Shown piece by piece: positions 11,650 through 23,943 of a DNA stretch of 64,000 nt. Within the stretch, counting starts at the first letter, position 1. Each line of letters begins with the position of its first letter. Origin of the DNA: Apostichopus japonicus (taxonomy: Eukaryota > Echinodermata > Holothuroidea > Aspidochirotida > Stichopodidae); NCBI RefSeq assembly GCF_037975245.1, contig NC_092577.1:23400398-23464397 (forward strand), written 5' to 3'. Below the pieces are notes generated by a model. It did no database searches and was not told where the DNA came from. It saw only the letters and a program-made list of their open reading frames with translations. Both the position numbers and the translations under genes were made by a program.

Positions 11650-12360
11650 CTCATGACCCCCGCAAGTACTAATCCCCTTTACCGATCACCGCGCAGGAAT
11701 GTGCGAATTTGCCAAAAAATTAGATTCGTAATAGCGCCATCATTCGGCGCAGCGATAAAATAGAGCCCCAACATCCTTTGTATTTCTGCAGTTTTATTAT
11801 AATCATGAGATTATTCTTCTCTCTAAAACTTGCTAAAAATATGTTTCAAGAACGTTGCATTTCCAAGATTGAAATTCAGCTAGTAGACAATCATATTAAA
11901 CCCTGGAGGTCATAAAGTAACCTTCAATCCTTTAGCCTTGCACACATAGGTGCCCGCTGCCTCCTTTGTTGATGTAGCCAGCATTTATGAAATTGCAATA
12001 ACATTCATGTGAGGATTTGACTTTTCACCACATTTATGAAATATATACAAAATCAGACCAACTTTAAATAATTAGCAGACAAGACAGACAGATTGAGGGA
12101 CAGAAAGAATGATATGCTTAGGTATAGTATTATAGTAGCTCTCTGACATAGCCAATAGAGCTAAACACGACTCAAGAACATGTTGCTGACTGTGCAAAGT
12201 GGAATTTATTGTACCTCTTGGCAAGCTCATAGTATGTACTACATTTACAATTTTTTATACTGTGACAATGGGCAAGTTTTTTCACTGCAGCCCAGGAACC
12301 ATAAATGGTTACATGTATGTTGTATGGTATACAACTATGTCAGGACATGAGGAAGAGCCC
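11650..12360. other. Intergenic, no gene recognised
   Basis: AT-rich; open frames are short and motif-free. Nothing identified. Confidence 0.45.
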
Positions 12361-15300
12361 ATTTTATTTGCCTTTTCTCCTCTGCAGTTCTTCGTCTACG
12401 ACTCTTTTAAAATGTGCAAAGTCATTGAAAACGCCTCCAAATCCCGGGGTTGTGGACTTTCTACTTCTTGGGCAAAATGTGAAAATTTTTGGGTTGCTGG
12501 CAGCACATTTTTCTTTCGAAGGTGTGTAGCGCTTTTTTAGCCCACCACACTGTGCTATCTTACACGCAGAACATGGCTTTCTTGATTTGTTTGGCATCAC
12601 TGGTTTTGGAGTATGGGATTGTGATGGTTTCGCTTTATATGTAAATGCTACTTGGCTGGTTGAAGGTTGTAGCAGCACAGATGGTGCCTGGGGTTATGAA
12701 GGTACAACCAATAGTATAGGAGCTATGAACCTGATGGCATAACCTGTGCAGAGGTTGGTCGAGGTTGCAGTTGTCGCAAAGTTGAAGCCGACGCGATTGC
12801 ACCAGTAGATGATGAAGCAACATGTTCGGTTTCCTCAACATGAAAATCCAATCTCCTTTTTTCATGTCGCCTCTTTCCAGTAATGAGGTCAACCGACGGG
12901 TACTGAACTTCAGGTGTGTCTAGAGGTGGAAGCGATGAAGGGAGGGAGGGGGCATCAGGCATAGTTTCGTCTGAGAAGACCCGTTTGTGTGGCCGTCAAG
13001 TTGCACTCTTGGCTTCCTTTGAAAGCATGTTTGTGACAGACTTGGCATTGATGTTGGGCAGAGGTATCTCAAGATTTGACAAAAGTGGATCACCCCTTAG
13101 CCTGTCCACAATTCTTTTGTAATGGCCTATCACCATGCTAGCCGTCTTCGTGGGTGAGGAGTAGTGACGGGCAGAAGGTCTGTTCTTTAACATTTTGATT
13201 AATATGTACAGGAGACGGGACTCTTCTGTTATTTGAGACGCCTGCGCGTACCTCATTTGCGCCAATTTTGTTTTCTGAGCAACACTGCTCTGTGGGTTTT
13301 CTGGACCTAGACATCTCCCAAACAAGGTGTACCCCCATTTAGACTGGTACCGATTTGTCATGTTCGTGAAGCGAACTAGCAGCTGTGTTGCAATCTTCCT
13401 CTCAGAGAAGGAGGCACAATGTGTCTGTTACTGTCATTAGCTAGCTGCAGTAGCAACAGGGCCAGTCGCTCTACTTCCTGAAACCCGGGGAGATGAAGAT
13501 GGCGGGGAGACATGCGCACATCCTGTAAAGCAGGACTCTCTTCCTCTTCAACTTGCCTTGATGCACTCAGCACAGAATGCTCTATACTGAATGAATCAAT
13601 AGGATCCCCTTGGTCTTCCTCAGAGGCCAGGTCTCAAACCCCTTCATCTTCACACTCTTCTAAGTCACTCTGCTGGTCCTGATGAGGCTCAAGAAGCTCC
13701 TGAGACACTTCTTCATCAACTGCAATATAAAATATATATATATACATCATCTTTTTATATGCAAGCACTAATCCGACTAAGCTTTAGCACACATCTCAAC
13801 AACGCCTGTTACAATCAATTGTCCTACTGAGCTGCCAATCCCCATGACAGTCCCTCTTCAATGAGAGAAATGCTTATTTTCCCACTTGTAACTTTACCTG
13901 CTGCCCTTAACGTTTACATGATTGTATACGGTCACCTCCTAGTTTGCCACATCCTCATGATATATTGAATTTACTGTACCTTTCTGAATGTAGTAGTCTC
14001 TGGATCTAAAATCTGTTGACTGGTAGTAGGCATACTCCACCCCCAGCAGCTCTTCAGGGCCTTCATCATGCCTCCAAGGATTGGGCATGGGTGCAGCGAA
14101 GTTTGCTTCAAAGAGGTGCTCCTTCCTAAATAGGACTTCCGACTGCTGGTTTAAACGCTGGATTTGGCGGGGATCCAGACATGTTGTCTTACGTCCTTGG
14201 CCACCAGCTACCTTCAGTGTCTCCATTCTTGTGATCCATTGAACTGCAAAGTTGATTAGGTACACCTGCAAATAACAAACTACTAATGAATTAAATGAAT
14301 AAATGAGTGTATAGGGTCATTCAAAGAAGTTGGGTACAAATAGGTGGTTTGACTGACTTTGAACATGCTGCTGAATTTCAAATAAAAAAGTAGGTGTAAT
14401 GAAAGCCATGAATTAAAGGCATTAATTTCATTTTTAAACTTACCACACAGTATGGGACTAGTTGATGTGATGGAGGTTCGCTAAAGGTTTGTCAAGTTAT
14501 GTCACAACAAGTGTTCCAGAACTTTATCTGATTTGGGAAACAAATTGTCAAGTATGTCACACATAATTTGAGCAATGCTACTGCATAAATTGCTTAATCT
14601 AACAATAGCTAGATTCACATGTCTGGCATTGACTGACAGTAATCTAGAATGCTACAAAGGTTTTTTCTTACCTGGAAAGGCATAATGCCACACCTCTGTG
14701 ATGGGACTGCATCCACCATGTGAGCATGTAGGCCCTCCAACGAGTTGCTTCCTCTCCGACACCTGTACTTGTTCAATTGGATGCCATTTAGAGTCACCAC
14801 TCTAGTAGTGACGTAGAGTGAAATGTTAGGTGGGTCCTGAAAATAAAAAGAATGAATTAATTAATTAATAAATGATTTCTTATTATTTGTGATATTTTAA
14901 TATTTTTTATTAGATTAGCTCAGTCAGTAGAACTGCCCCTCCCCTTCACCCTCTGGGAGGGAGGGGCATGTTGATCAAATCATAACAGATTGACCTCTGG
15001 CAACCTTTGGTCTCTCCTTTTGGTGCAACTTTCACCAACAACTGATGACTGTTTTGTACCTTTAAACAATGAGCTCACCTGCATACAACTAAGATGTTTA
15101 CTGGCCGTCGCCCATTGAGCATCAACTGCTTCTGTGGACTTGAACAAAGGTATGCCATCAATATCCAGGCCAGCTGGTCCCTTGAACTCCTGCAAAATGG
15201 CCTCTATGGCACATGCACTCTCCTGCAAAATAATAAATGTTGAAATAAAAAAAAGCCTTAAAGATAAAGATAATTCAGATCAAGACTCACTGGTCTAATT

Positions 15301-15765
15301 CTAATGACAATGTAAACAAATGTAAAGAAAAGAAAAGACTGCCACTTTAGATTCCTGATGTCATTTACGATGTCAGTATCAATTGCATATCAGGTGACAC
15401 TGCCCTCCTTCAGCTTTGTTTATCCATCCACAATAAAAGCAGCTTACCTCTACCCCTCGGGTTATGCGTCGAACATACGACTTCAGCTGGTGTGGCTTGA
15501 CAAAAGGCAGCATCTGTTCATCTGAGTAGTGGGAATAAATCTCATTGCCATTACGAATTGCCCGGACCAGCAGCAGCATGTCCTCTTTATTGTAGGCTAG
15601 GATGGCCCCGGCGAGTGCAGACATAAACATACCATACTTGGAGTGTGTTTGTTTAATCACTACTGTGTCCCATCGATGGAGCCAGTGTCTGATATCTAGG
15701 CGCACCACCATTCCCTCGTCTGTCCAGTCTTGAATAAGGATTCCAGCCACGAAGTCCCACCAACT

Positions 15766-16630
15766 CTAGAACAGAAAAAAAATGACAGACCATTCAGAAC
15801 ATTTCTTTATCCAGGGCAATTTAATTTCTGTACATATTTTAATTAACCAACATTTTATCTTATTCTAAAATGTCTTTGTGGACTGACATACAACCTGAAT
15901 AAAATATATCAGGACGATGTAGAATGCCATGAGTGTAATAACTGAATTTCCAGTCTGCGGGGACACTGTAGACTGGGTTGCATTAGGTTTTATGGTGGTT
16001 TGAGTTGTAATAAAATTTCGAAATGACAGGTTAAATTACAGAAATTATGAATCATTAACATCTGCCTGCATTATCAAGAAATTTACCGATTTCTGTCGGT
16101 CAATATTGTGAACTTATCGTGATCACAGATGTGTTCATCAGCGACACTACTGTACAATGCATGTACTTGAGATACGATACCCATGTTTGTTTATTGACAA
16201 AGCACATGCCTTGAAGATGTAATTTGTCACCTCTAATGACACCCCAAAATAGCTCCTGGTGAAACATACCCAAATGCAACAGCTGATATAGCAGCAGATG
16301 ATCCATCACCACACACCAATGCTACAGAGCACCTATTTCAGATACGATGACCAAGCATGTTGTACGGCACATGTGAAGACGGGAACATCTCTCCCCTTTA
16401 GTCACCACTTACGACAACCCCATGTAGCACGCAGTGTGACATCCAATGCAACAGCTGGTATGGCAGTAGCCAAACATGCCTAATGACACAATATGTGTGA
16501 ATGGGCGCATCACAGTCAGGAGTTTCATTCCACGAAGGTATTTTACCCACCTACATACAGCAGTTGTTGTCTGCGTAAAGAATCTTCGGGGCAGGAGCAT
16601 TAGCCCGCTTGAAACGTGCCACCAGTCCAC
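15766..16630 (-). other. Intron of the DUF6729-type gene
   Basis: Lies between the exons ending ...YADNNCC and starting SWWDFVAG. No further coding similarity, repeat or RNA was recognised. Confidence 0.4.
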
Positions 16631-16764
16631 TTGCCATTCTTTCGTAGCTTCCTTCTGATTGAGATGCAACCCACTACCGTCGTCAGGAACTGACCCCACT
16701 CATTCAGAACGCTTGTCACATACTGCATGGTACCCTGGCCATCACCGCGTATTTTCTTTAGGAT

Positions 16765-17570
16765 CTGTAAAAAATAACATTAAGAGAGTTAATATTTCAA
16801 GCAATGTGGGAGATGTTGAATGGGGAAGGGTGAGACCCCCCCCCCCAACTGCTAATGGAAATGCACCATCAACATCCTCCTGACATGAAGGAGAGAAGAG
16901 AAAAATTAAAAGCTAAAGGAAGAGAGATAACAGAGTTAAATCCAGTTTGTTGATATGTAATTTCTGAAGATCGTTTAAAGGGGAGGCAAGGAAAGTTGAA
17001 GGCCTGTTTGTTCCAGATTCATGCTGTGCGAGGAAACAATGAGTTAGCAGACGAGTGACAACTATAGCAATGAAGTGCAACAAAAAACACCTAAGCAGTT
17101 TAAAATTGACAACATAATCTGCCTTGGCAGGAAAAAGGCGATCAATGATTATATACGCTAAAAACTAAGATGTTGTAATTATTGCTTGCCTCTTTATAGG
17201 CGAGTTTCAGTCCAGCAAGGCCTTTTAATGCAATTCTTACATAAAACTGTTGCTTTCTTTATCTGTACCAGTGCCGGATTGGTGTCACTATTGCAAATTC
17301 GCACAAATTCAGTTATATGGTCAGACATCACAGAAAGCACTTGTGCAGCACACATGGATGGGACTAAGCAATAGCTACATTTAAGCATATAAACACTGAA
17401 TGGAGTTTTGTGGCTTAGTAGCTTATGCATATATGTGATAATTATACTCCATCGGTATGAACCGTTTACCTTGTCCACAAAAGAAGATAAGCAGAGCTGG
17501 AACCAACCCACTACCATAATGGAATTTTTGGTTGACAAACCGTTAAGCACATACGTTAAAAAGAAGTTAC
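16765..17570 (-). other. Intron of the DUF6729-type gene
   Basis: Bounded by a TTTTTTACAG acceptor at 16765 and a GTAAC donor at 17570. Contains a C-run near 16838. The open frame at 17194-17550 has no family resemblance. Confidence 0.45.
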
Positions 17571-17751
17571 CTGTTTAGTCCCATCAATGCACAGGATTTC
17601 TCCAGTGACACTGAGAATGGAGGCTCTGTAGTCCGGCATCCTCTCCATCTCCATGACCAAATGGGCCCGGCGCAGCACTCTGGCAGAGGGTACGGGAGAC
17701 TGAGGGAGTGGTGGAGTGTAGCTGCCTGGAGGTTTCAAATTGGACAAGATC

Positions 17752-19611
17752 CCTTGCTGAGAAAGCATACGCCCAACTTGAGAAGGAGATGTTGGCTGTG
17801 GTACATGGGTGCGAACGCTTTCATCAGTATGTATATGGCAAGCAAGTTCAAATAGAGTCAGATCATAAGCCATTAGAATCCATAGTGCGGAAACCACTTG
17901 CTTTAGTACCACCGAGACTACAAAGATTATTACTAAGATTACAGAAGTATGATGTAGTAATTAAGTATAGGCCAGGTAAAGAGCTCTTAATTGCTGATAC
18001 TTTGTCCATGGCACACCTAAATCAAACAGGTGATGACAAATTATGTGAAGAAACTGAGGCATTTGTGCATATGTTAACAGCAAATTTGCCTATGACAGAT
18101 CAAAAGTTGCTTGAGTTTCAAAATGCTGCAAAAGAAGATGTTTGTTTGCAAAATCTACTCAAACTAGTTCAAGGTGGGTGGCCTGAGAATAGGTCAGAAG
18201 TCATAGCTAATATAAGGATTTATTGGGAATATCAGGGAGAACTGCATAAGGGGTGAACGACTTATCGTTCCACAATCTCTGAGAAAAGAAATGCTCTAAA
18301 AAATCCATGAAGGGCATTTGGGGGTAATAAAATGGAAATGTAGGGCAAGGGAGATCTGTCAAACATACCAAAACTCTAACCAAAAGGAACCGCTAAGATC
18401 GCATGAAATTCCATTGCGGCCATGGCAAAAGGTTGGCATGGATTTGTTTCACTTTAATACCCAGAGTACTTCCTAATAGTTGACTATTTTTCCAGGTATG
18501 TGGAGGTTTGCATGCTAAAAAATAGTACAACTACTTCTTCAGTCATTGTGCATATTAAGTCAGTTTTTGCAAGACATGGAGTTCCGGACGAGGTCATGTC
18601 CGACAATGGTCCTCAATTCCATTGCAAGGAGTTTACTGAATTTGCGAAACAGTGGGGTTTCATGCATACCACATCTAGTCCACTCTTCCCACAGTCGAAC
18701 GGCTTGGCCGAAAGATCGATACAAACAGTCAAGAGGTTGCACAAGAAAGCTTTTGCCGAAGGGAGGGATCCTTACCATAGTCTTTTGATATTGCGTACAA
18801 CACCAGTACAGCCCAGCTCAGCTGTTAATGGGCAGGCGACTAAAAAGTAATTTGCCAATCACACATCAATTACTTAAGCCCAAGGTGATCCCTAAAGTAA
18901 GAGAGAAAATGCTGGAAAATCAAGCTAGTCAGAGAAAGTACTATCATCGAGGGACAAAGCCTTTGTCATATCTTTCTGTAGGAGACAGCATTAGATATCA
19001 AACGCAAAATGGCAGATGGGAACCTGATGTTGTCATTGAGAAAGCTATCACACCAAGGTCATATGTTATTCGTAACAAACATGGTAGTATCTTTAGGCGA
19101 AACAGGAGATTTCTACAGAAATCTAAAATTCCTTGCAGAGTGCAGGAGGACGTAGAGTTTGATTTTAAGCCAACAGATTTGCCAGGAATTAGGGAGACAG
19201 GTAACAATGCACACAATGGTCTGCATACCAGGAGTGGTAGAATTGTTAGGCATAGAAGAAGTTTAAACTGTTCAACTTATCGTTAAGACAGAATAGAAAC
19301 GAAAGAGTAAAGAAAGAGTAAATAGTAAAAACTTTTAGTTGCTTGAAAGTACAAGTTCATTTTTATTAAACTTGATATTAAATCATTAACATGTTTGTAT
19401 TGCATGACTTGAAGGGACATAAAATTTTAAGTTAAATGTCTGTTTTGTAATGGTAAGTAATTATGTCAAATCATCTTAAAGCGGAGGGGATGTCATGTAT
19501 TCAGAATACTTGTATGTAGTTGCTATTATGACATACCGCCCTCTATTCTGTTAATTGTATAAATGTGTTGAATAAACGAGTTGATCACAAGATGGCTACC
19601 TGACTACATCA
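17752..19611 (+). mobile_element. Gypsy (Ty3-like) LTR retrotransposon fossil, 3' half
   Basis: Parts in order: RNase H end (about 17752-18030, with EKEMLAVVHGCERFHQYVYG, ESDHKPLE and the RYRPGKE motif), integrase zinc/linker region (about 18050-18480), integrase core (about 18480-18850, with SDNGPQFH and HTTSSPLFPQSNGLAER), integrase C-terminal region (about 18860-19286), polypurine tract AAAGCGGAGGGGA (19478-19490), 3' LTR. Gag, protease and most of the RT are absent, and the left edge lies inside an exon of the DUF6729-type gene. It is broken, with roughly three to five breaks in the retained part; moderately old. Confidence 0.85.
19491..19611 (+). repeat. 3' LTR of the Gypsy fossil
   Basis: Begins TGTCATGT immediately after the polypurine tract and ends near ACTACA or ACATCA, about 120 bp; contains TATAAATG and AATAAA-like signals. 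No matching 5' LTR is in the window. Confidence 0.65.
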
Positions 19612-19619
19612 AACATATT

Positions 19620-20070
19620 AAATACTAAATGCAGGTCGAAAACGCGGAAATGTTTTTTACTATGGCGAAACTAGATGATTTGTCAAGAGAGGGTGACAAA
19701 ATATTTTAGGTGCATTTCAGCTGTAATGCGCCAAGATGAGTTGGAGGTACACTGTTTTATTTCAATAAATGCCGGTCGAAAACGCGGAAATGCTTTTTTC
19801 CAATTGCGAAAGTAGAGGATTTTGTCCAGGGAGGGTTAAGAGCTTTCGGCGCATTTCAGTCAATATGCGCCAGGAAGGTGAGGAGTTGTAGGGTGTTTAT
19901 TTACTAAATGGAGGTCGAAAACGCGGAAATGTTTTTCAACAAAGGCGGAACTAGAGGAGTTTGCTTTAGGTACGGAGAAGAAGTGTTTTTGGTCGCCCAA
20001 TTTCAGCCAATATACGCCCGGAATGTCGAAAATGTTAGACAATGGTGAAACTAGAGGATTTGTGGTGGTT
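19620..20070. repeat. Tandem repeat, unit about 140 bp, about three copies
   Basis: The core GGTCGAAAACGCGGAAATG recurs at 19634, 19774 and 19913 (spacings 140 and 139). Each unit also has AACTAGAGGA-like and GCGCATTTCAG-like segments. It starts directly after the Gypsy LTR, so the LTR may have landed in a repeat array. Confidence 0.8.
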
Positions 20071-20079
20071 ATTCCAGAC

Positions 20080-22370
20080 ATTAATCAAATAAAATGTGAC
20101 GTAAGTTATTAATATCACACTTTAAGTCAATTTCGTCATGGCGTAAGTCTCAGTTCTTAAGGTAATATTGAGTAGAGCTTGATAAGTACTTCATACCCGA
20201 CGAATCTAAGTGTTTTCTACATAACGATATCTCAAATAAGTAACTACAAGAAAGACAATACACAAACAGAGGTATACATATGTATATATATGTATATGTA
20301 TGTATGCTCTTGCTAGAGATACAATGTGGGACTGTTTTTGTTGGACCGATCGTTGTGGGGTTTTCCTTCATTGTGGGGTTAACCCCACAGCTACGATCTT
20401 CGCTACTTGTAGGTATAGACATTACGGGCTGTTTGCAATTGAAACAAAATATCCCCACAGTAACTTTGTATACTCAAAATGTTTGTAGTATATTTGTATA
20501 TAGCTTTGTAATCAAGCTGGTAGATTCTCGTAAAGCGCCCTCACAACGAAACCCCGGAATGACATACACACACATGCACGAACACGTGTACGCGTTTTGG
20601 CTTGCACGTATATATTCGTTGTACTGACCACCTTCATCGAACGTCGAAAGGTAACTCGAGCCATTTCTTTTGCTATACAATGATAATTTCAGACTAAAAA
20701 TTCATACTTTCTAAAATGTAGTTTATAATAACATTTTCGGTGGACGTTCACTGAACGATTAATACATATATCTTGGCGATAATACCCTTCGAAAAAACTG
20801 TTAACACCCCAGAATGTGCGTAACCAACTAATTTGTTAGAATAACTTAAGTGAGGCCTTACGTTCGCCTATGCTTCCTATGTAGGCCTTATGTTATGTGT
20901 AACTTGCTAACACATTGTGGGTATATCCTATCTCTCCCGTGCTACTGCTAGTTAAGCTAGGCCTACATATAACGCGTCAGTTGAGTTGTCTACAGATTCA
21001 TTCCCAAAATGGCAGAAAATTATGGATACCTTTCACATTAACCCCAGGACTGTTGTTGGTCATTTTATCATTACAAACTTTGAAGACCTGGAAATGGTGT
21101 TGAATTTTTGCCATTGTTTTGGCATTAGAGACTATGTTAACTGCTTTTGTGATTTCCTTACTGCTTGGTGTTTGTTTGTCTACAGTGATGTGACATTTCA
21201 TTCAATACGCTTATTTTGTATCGCAAATCAACTGTATTGAGGATGCCCATGTACAATGAACTGTAGTGTAGGCTCCACAAATCCAGTAATGGTGCCTTTT
21301 CTTTTAAAAAAAAATTTGGGGGAGGGCCTAGCCTAGGCCCTATGGTGAGTAGTGATTTTTGTAATATCACAATTTGCCGGTCTAGGCTAGATTGACTCTT
21401 TTGGGATTACATTGATTTTGCTTCCATTACATGATATGTTTTACATAGAGTAACTTAGCATTAAGCTTGCTCATTAGATATCAAACCTAAATTATTTCAT
21501 TTGCTACTTTTTAAGAGAAAGTCACCCAGGAAAGAACCTGGGCACGAAAACCAAACTACCAAACGACTGATCCGCTCTCAGCCCCAGTCCCCTTGCATCG
21601 GGACTGTGACTGTGTGATCATCGTCAGGTGTAAAAGCTTTTTCTCAAGCTTTTATTCCTCAGCCTCTGCTTACTTAAAAAAAAAAAAACCTTCACTTCAG
21701 TTATCACTTTCATTTTCAACTTGTGGGAACAGAGCAGGATGTGTTGTATGAAAAAGGGGGGTGGGGTGGCTTAGGAATAGGCTATGGGGGCGTTTTGGGA
21801 CTGTCACTCGGACTGTATCCAGACAAAGAGACGGTCACTTCTTGTGGTGATAAAGGAGGTCCCATAGAACTATCCATTGGGACAAATTTTAATTTCCTGA
21901 TCAAACAAGCTACATGGTTTACTTGCCGTATGTCTGACGTTGGGCCAGCGGACACGGTCTGTCTGCCCTGTGTTTACATGGACATTGCTTTGGTGCAGTT
22001 TCCAAAAGAATTCACAACATTTTTCTTCATTTACAAGCAAATGTTGTATTTTACTCTCAAATTACAAGAAATATAAACAAAGTCTCTAACACATGCAATA
22101 CTGTCATCTTCTCATCCTCTTAAAGCCCATTAAATATACCCTTGTATACCTACAGTAACTGGAAAAGTTGAACAATTTTGCAACAGACTATGCTATGAAA
22201 TGGATATCCATAATTAAATGTTTCTTTTACATTGACCTCTTCTGTCTTATAGCACTCTCACTCTCCAAGGAAAGTCAGTCAACTTTGTAGTTTAATAGAT
22301 CGGTGAAAGTAGTATGCACTGTATTCCAGTGATCATTAGTCCGAGGGATGGTGGCTATATCCCATTGCCT
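20080..22370. other. Intergenic, no gene recognised; small repeats
   Basis: Contains a TATG/TATA microsatellite (about 20272-20308), a perfect 18-bp palindrome TGTGGGGTTAACCCCACA at 20372-20389, and a poly-A run near 21675. The 117-residue open frame at 21723-22076 is Gly-rich at first and has no recognisable motif. Confidence 0.5.
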
Positions 22371-22375
22371 ACATT

Positions 22376-22512
22376 ATGTATTTATATCTATCTATATATA
22401 GAGAGAGACTACTGATATATGAATATCTGCAATATGATATAATATATATTTATATTCGATGGTGGGTTCATTTATATTTATCATATATATATATCATATA
22501 TATATATATTGG
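22376..22512. repeat. TA-rich microsatellite region
   Basis: Long alternation of TATA and ATAT with TATC/GATA variants and a GAGAGAGA piece. The open frame across it is low-complexity. Confidence 0.8.
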
Positions 22513-22514
22513 CT

Positions 22515-23940
22515 CTCAGACCAATACTACATACACTACATACTACATAGGCAACTTATCTACTAGCAAAAACATAAACATATAACAGGTATATTACAGC
22601 TAAAAAACCTTCAAACTTGGAGTAATATAATTGTCACAATTATATATGCCATGTTTGTTAATGAAGGCCCTTGCCATATATCATCCACACAAGCTATTGT
22701 GTACATATTCTCTGATGCTTTGGTTGACATGTGAACACCTACAATCCATTGCCAGAAAAGGTTAAAATGGGGAATATAATACAAAAATAAGTTAACATAA
22801 TCAAAATGCAAAACAAAGAACAACCATGATGTAGTGCCATGTGACTGTAGCACCTGTAATGTTTAGTAGCCAAATGTAAACACATGTCAGAATACACAAT
22901 ATATTTGCTATCAATTTAGGAGGTACATGCTTTCCATAGATCTCTATCATATTAACTTCACCAATAAATTGAGACTCTTTTACCAAACAACTGACTTAAG
23001 AGCTTCAAAAAAGTTTCTGTCTGAACAAATAAATAGGACTTCCTATATCTTCCCAACCAAGTGATTCCACCTCCATCAAGGTGGGCTATTTATTTTACTG
23101 TGTAAAATAACTAAAGCTGATAAATTCTGCCAAGGCCTATGTTTTGAAGAGGCTTTCTATAACTAAATAGTCATTTTACGCTGATATTTTTTGTGATAGT
23201 GACACATTTTCCGGCACTTCCAAGAGAGCCAAACATATTTGTTAGTGTAACACAGAATAACAGCAATATTATTTAGTCTCGCATAACCCCCCACCCCCAG
23301 AGGTGCACTTTTTAATATGCAGTGTCTTACATGGAGCCCCCAGGGGGCATACGATACTTGGCCACAACAGCTTTTCACTGATTCAAGACTGCTAATTTCT
23401 TCCACCATGGCTCTCAATCCAATACAACAACAATATTAGAGGCAAACTCATAGCTTAATATAATAAAAAAGCAAAGAGATAAAAATTGGAAAAATCAAAC
23501 ATCAAAAATATACGACAAGTATATATAACAGCTAACCTGATTAAACTTGAACAAGAGACTACAGTAACTGTACAGCATCTCTCATGTAAATCAAAGATTC
23601 AGACATGTATACAAAATCCATGAAACAATATAAACACCTGCAAACTTATAGACAAACATGGATGAGCAAGATGGGTTCACATCAAAAAATGAAACCAAAA
23701 AATTATTTCAAAAGGTTAAGATGAACAGTCACAGTATGGTGCCGTTTGATTATTGCACCACTGTAATGACAAGTAGATGCTTTTCTCAGGTCCCTGTAAA
23801 ACTTAGTTGAATCAAAATGGACTGCACAAGGTAACAAAATAGTTGTATATAAAGACTGAGGTAAAATATAAGATATGTTTCGAAACTGAGATATAAAACC
23901 CTACATGATATAACACTCCGAAAATATGGAAATACTTGGT
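22515..23940. other. 3' flank of the HECT gene, no gene recognised
   Basis: AT-rich; likely contains the 3' UTR of the HECT gene ending at 23944. Open frames are short and motif-free. Confidence 0.45.
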
Positions 23941-23943
23941 TCC

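Larger units (their letters stand above)
12364..17750 (-). pseudogene. DUF6729-type transposon-like gene, decayed, at least eight exons
   Basis: Minus-strand exons match a multi-copy family of fish and invertebrates carrying DUF6729, possibly KDZ-transposon related. In gene order: 17750-17571 (YRASILSVTGEILCIDGTKQ), about 16764-16630 (ILKKIRGDGQGTMQYVTSV, then ANAPAPKILYADNNCC), 15765-15448 (DEGMVVRLDIRHWLHRWDTV, SYVRRITRGVE), 15222-15079, 14836-14672 (YRCRRGSNSLEGLHAHM), 14265-13980 (VYLINFAVQWITRMETLK, GVEYAYYQS), about 13721 down to 12996 (MTNRYQSKWGYTLFGRCLG) and a C-terminal CSACKIAQCGGLKK...TFCPRSRKS zinc-binding tail ending at 12364. Splice sites are mostly conserved. Lesions: TGA near 13651 and 13000, frameshifts near 16673, 13410 and 12700. 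The 5' end is cut off by a Gypsy fossil. Function is unknown; a transposase role is inferred. Confidence 0.65.

Noticed and set aside
17194-17550. 118-codon minus-strand open frame within the DUF6729-type gene
   Set aside because: It lies between well-placed splice sites of flanking exons and has no similarity to the family.
21723-22076. 117-codon plus-strand open frame with a Gly-rich start
   Set aside because: No motif, no supporting splice or neighbour context; length is within chance for this region.
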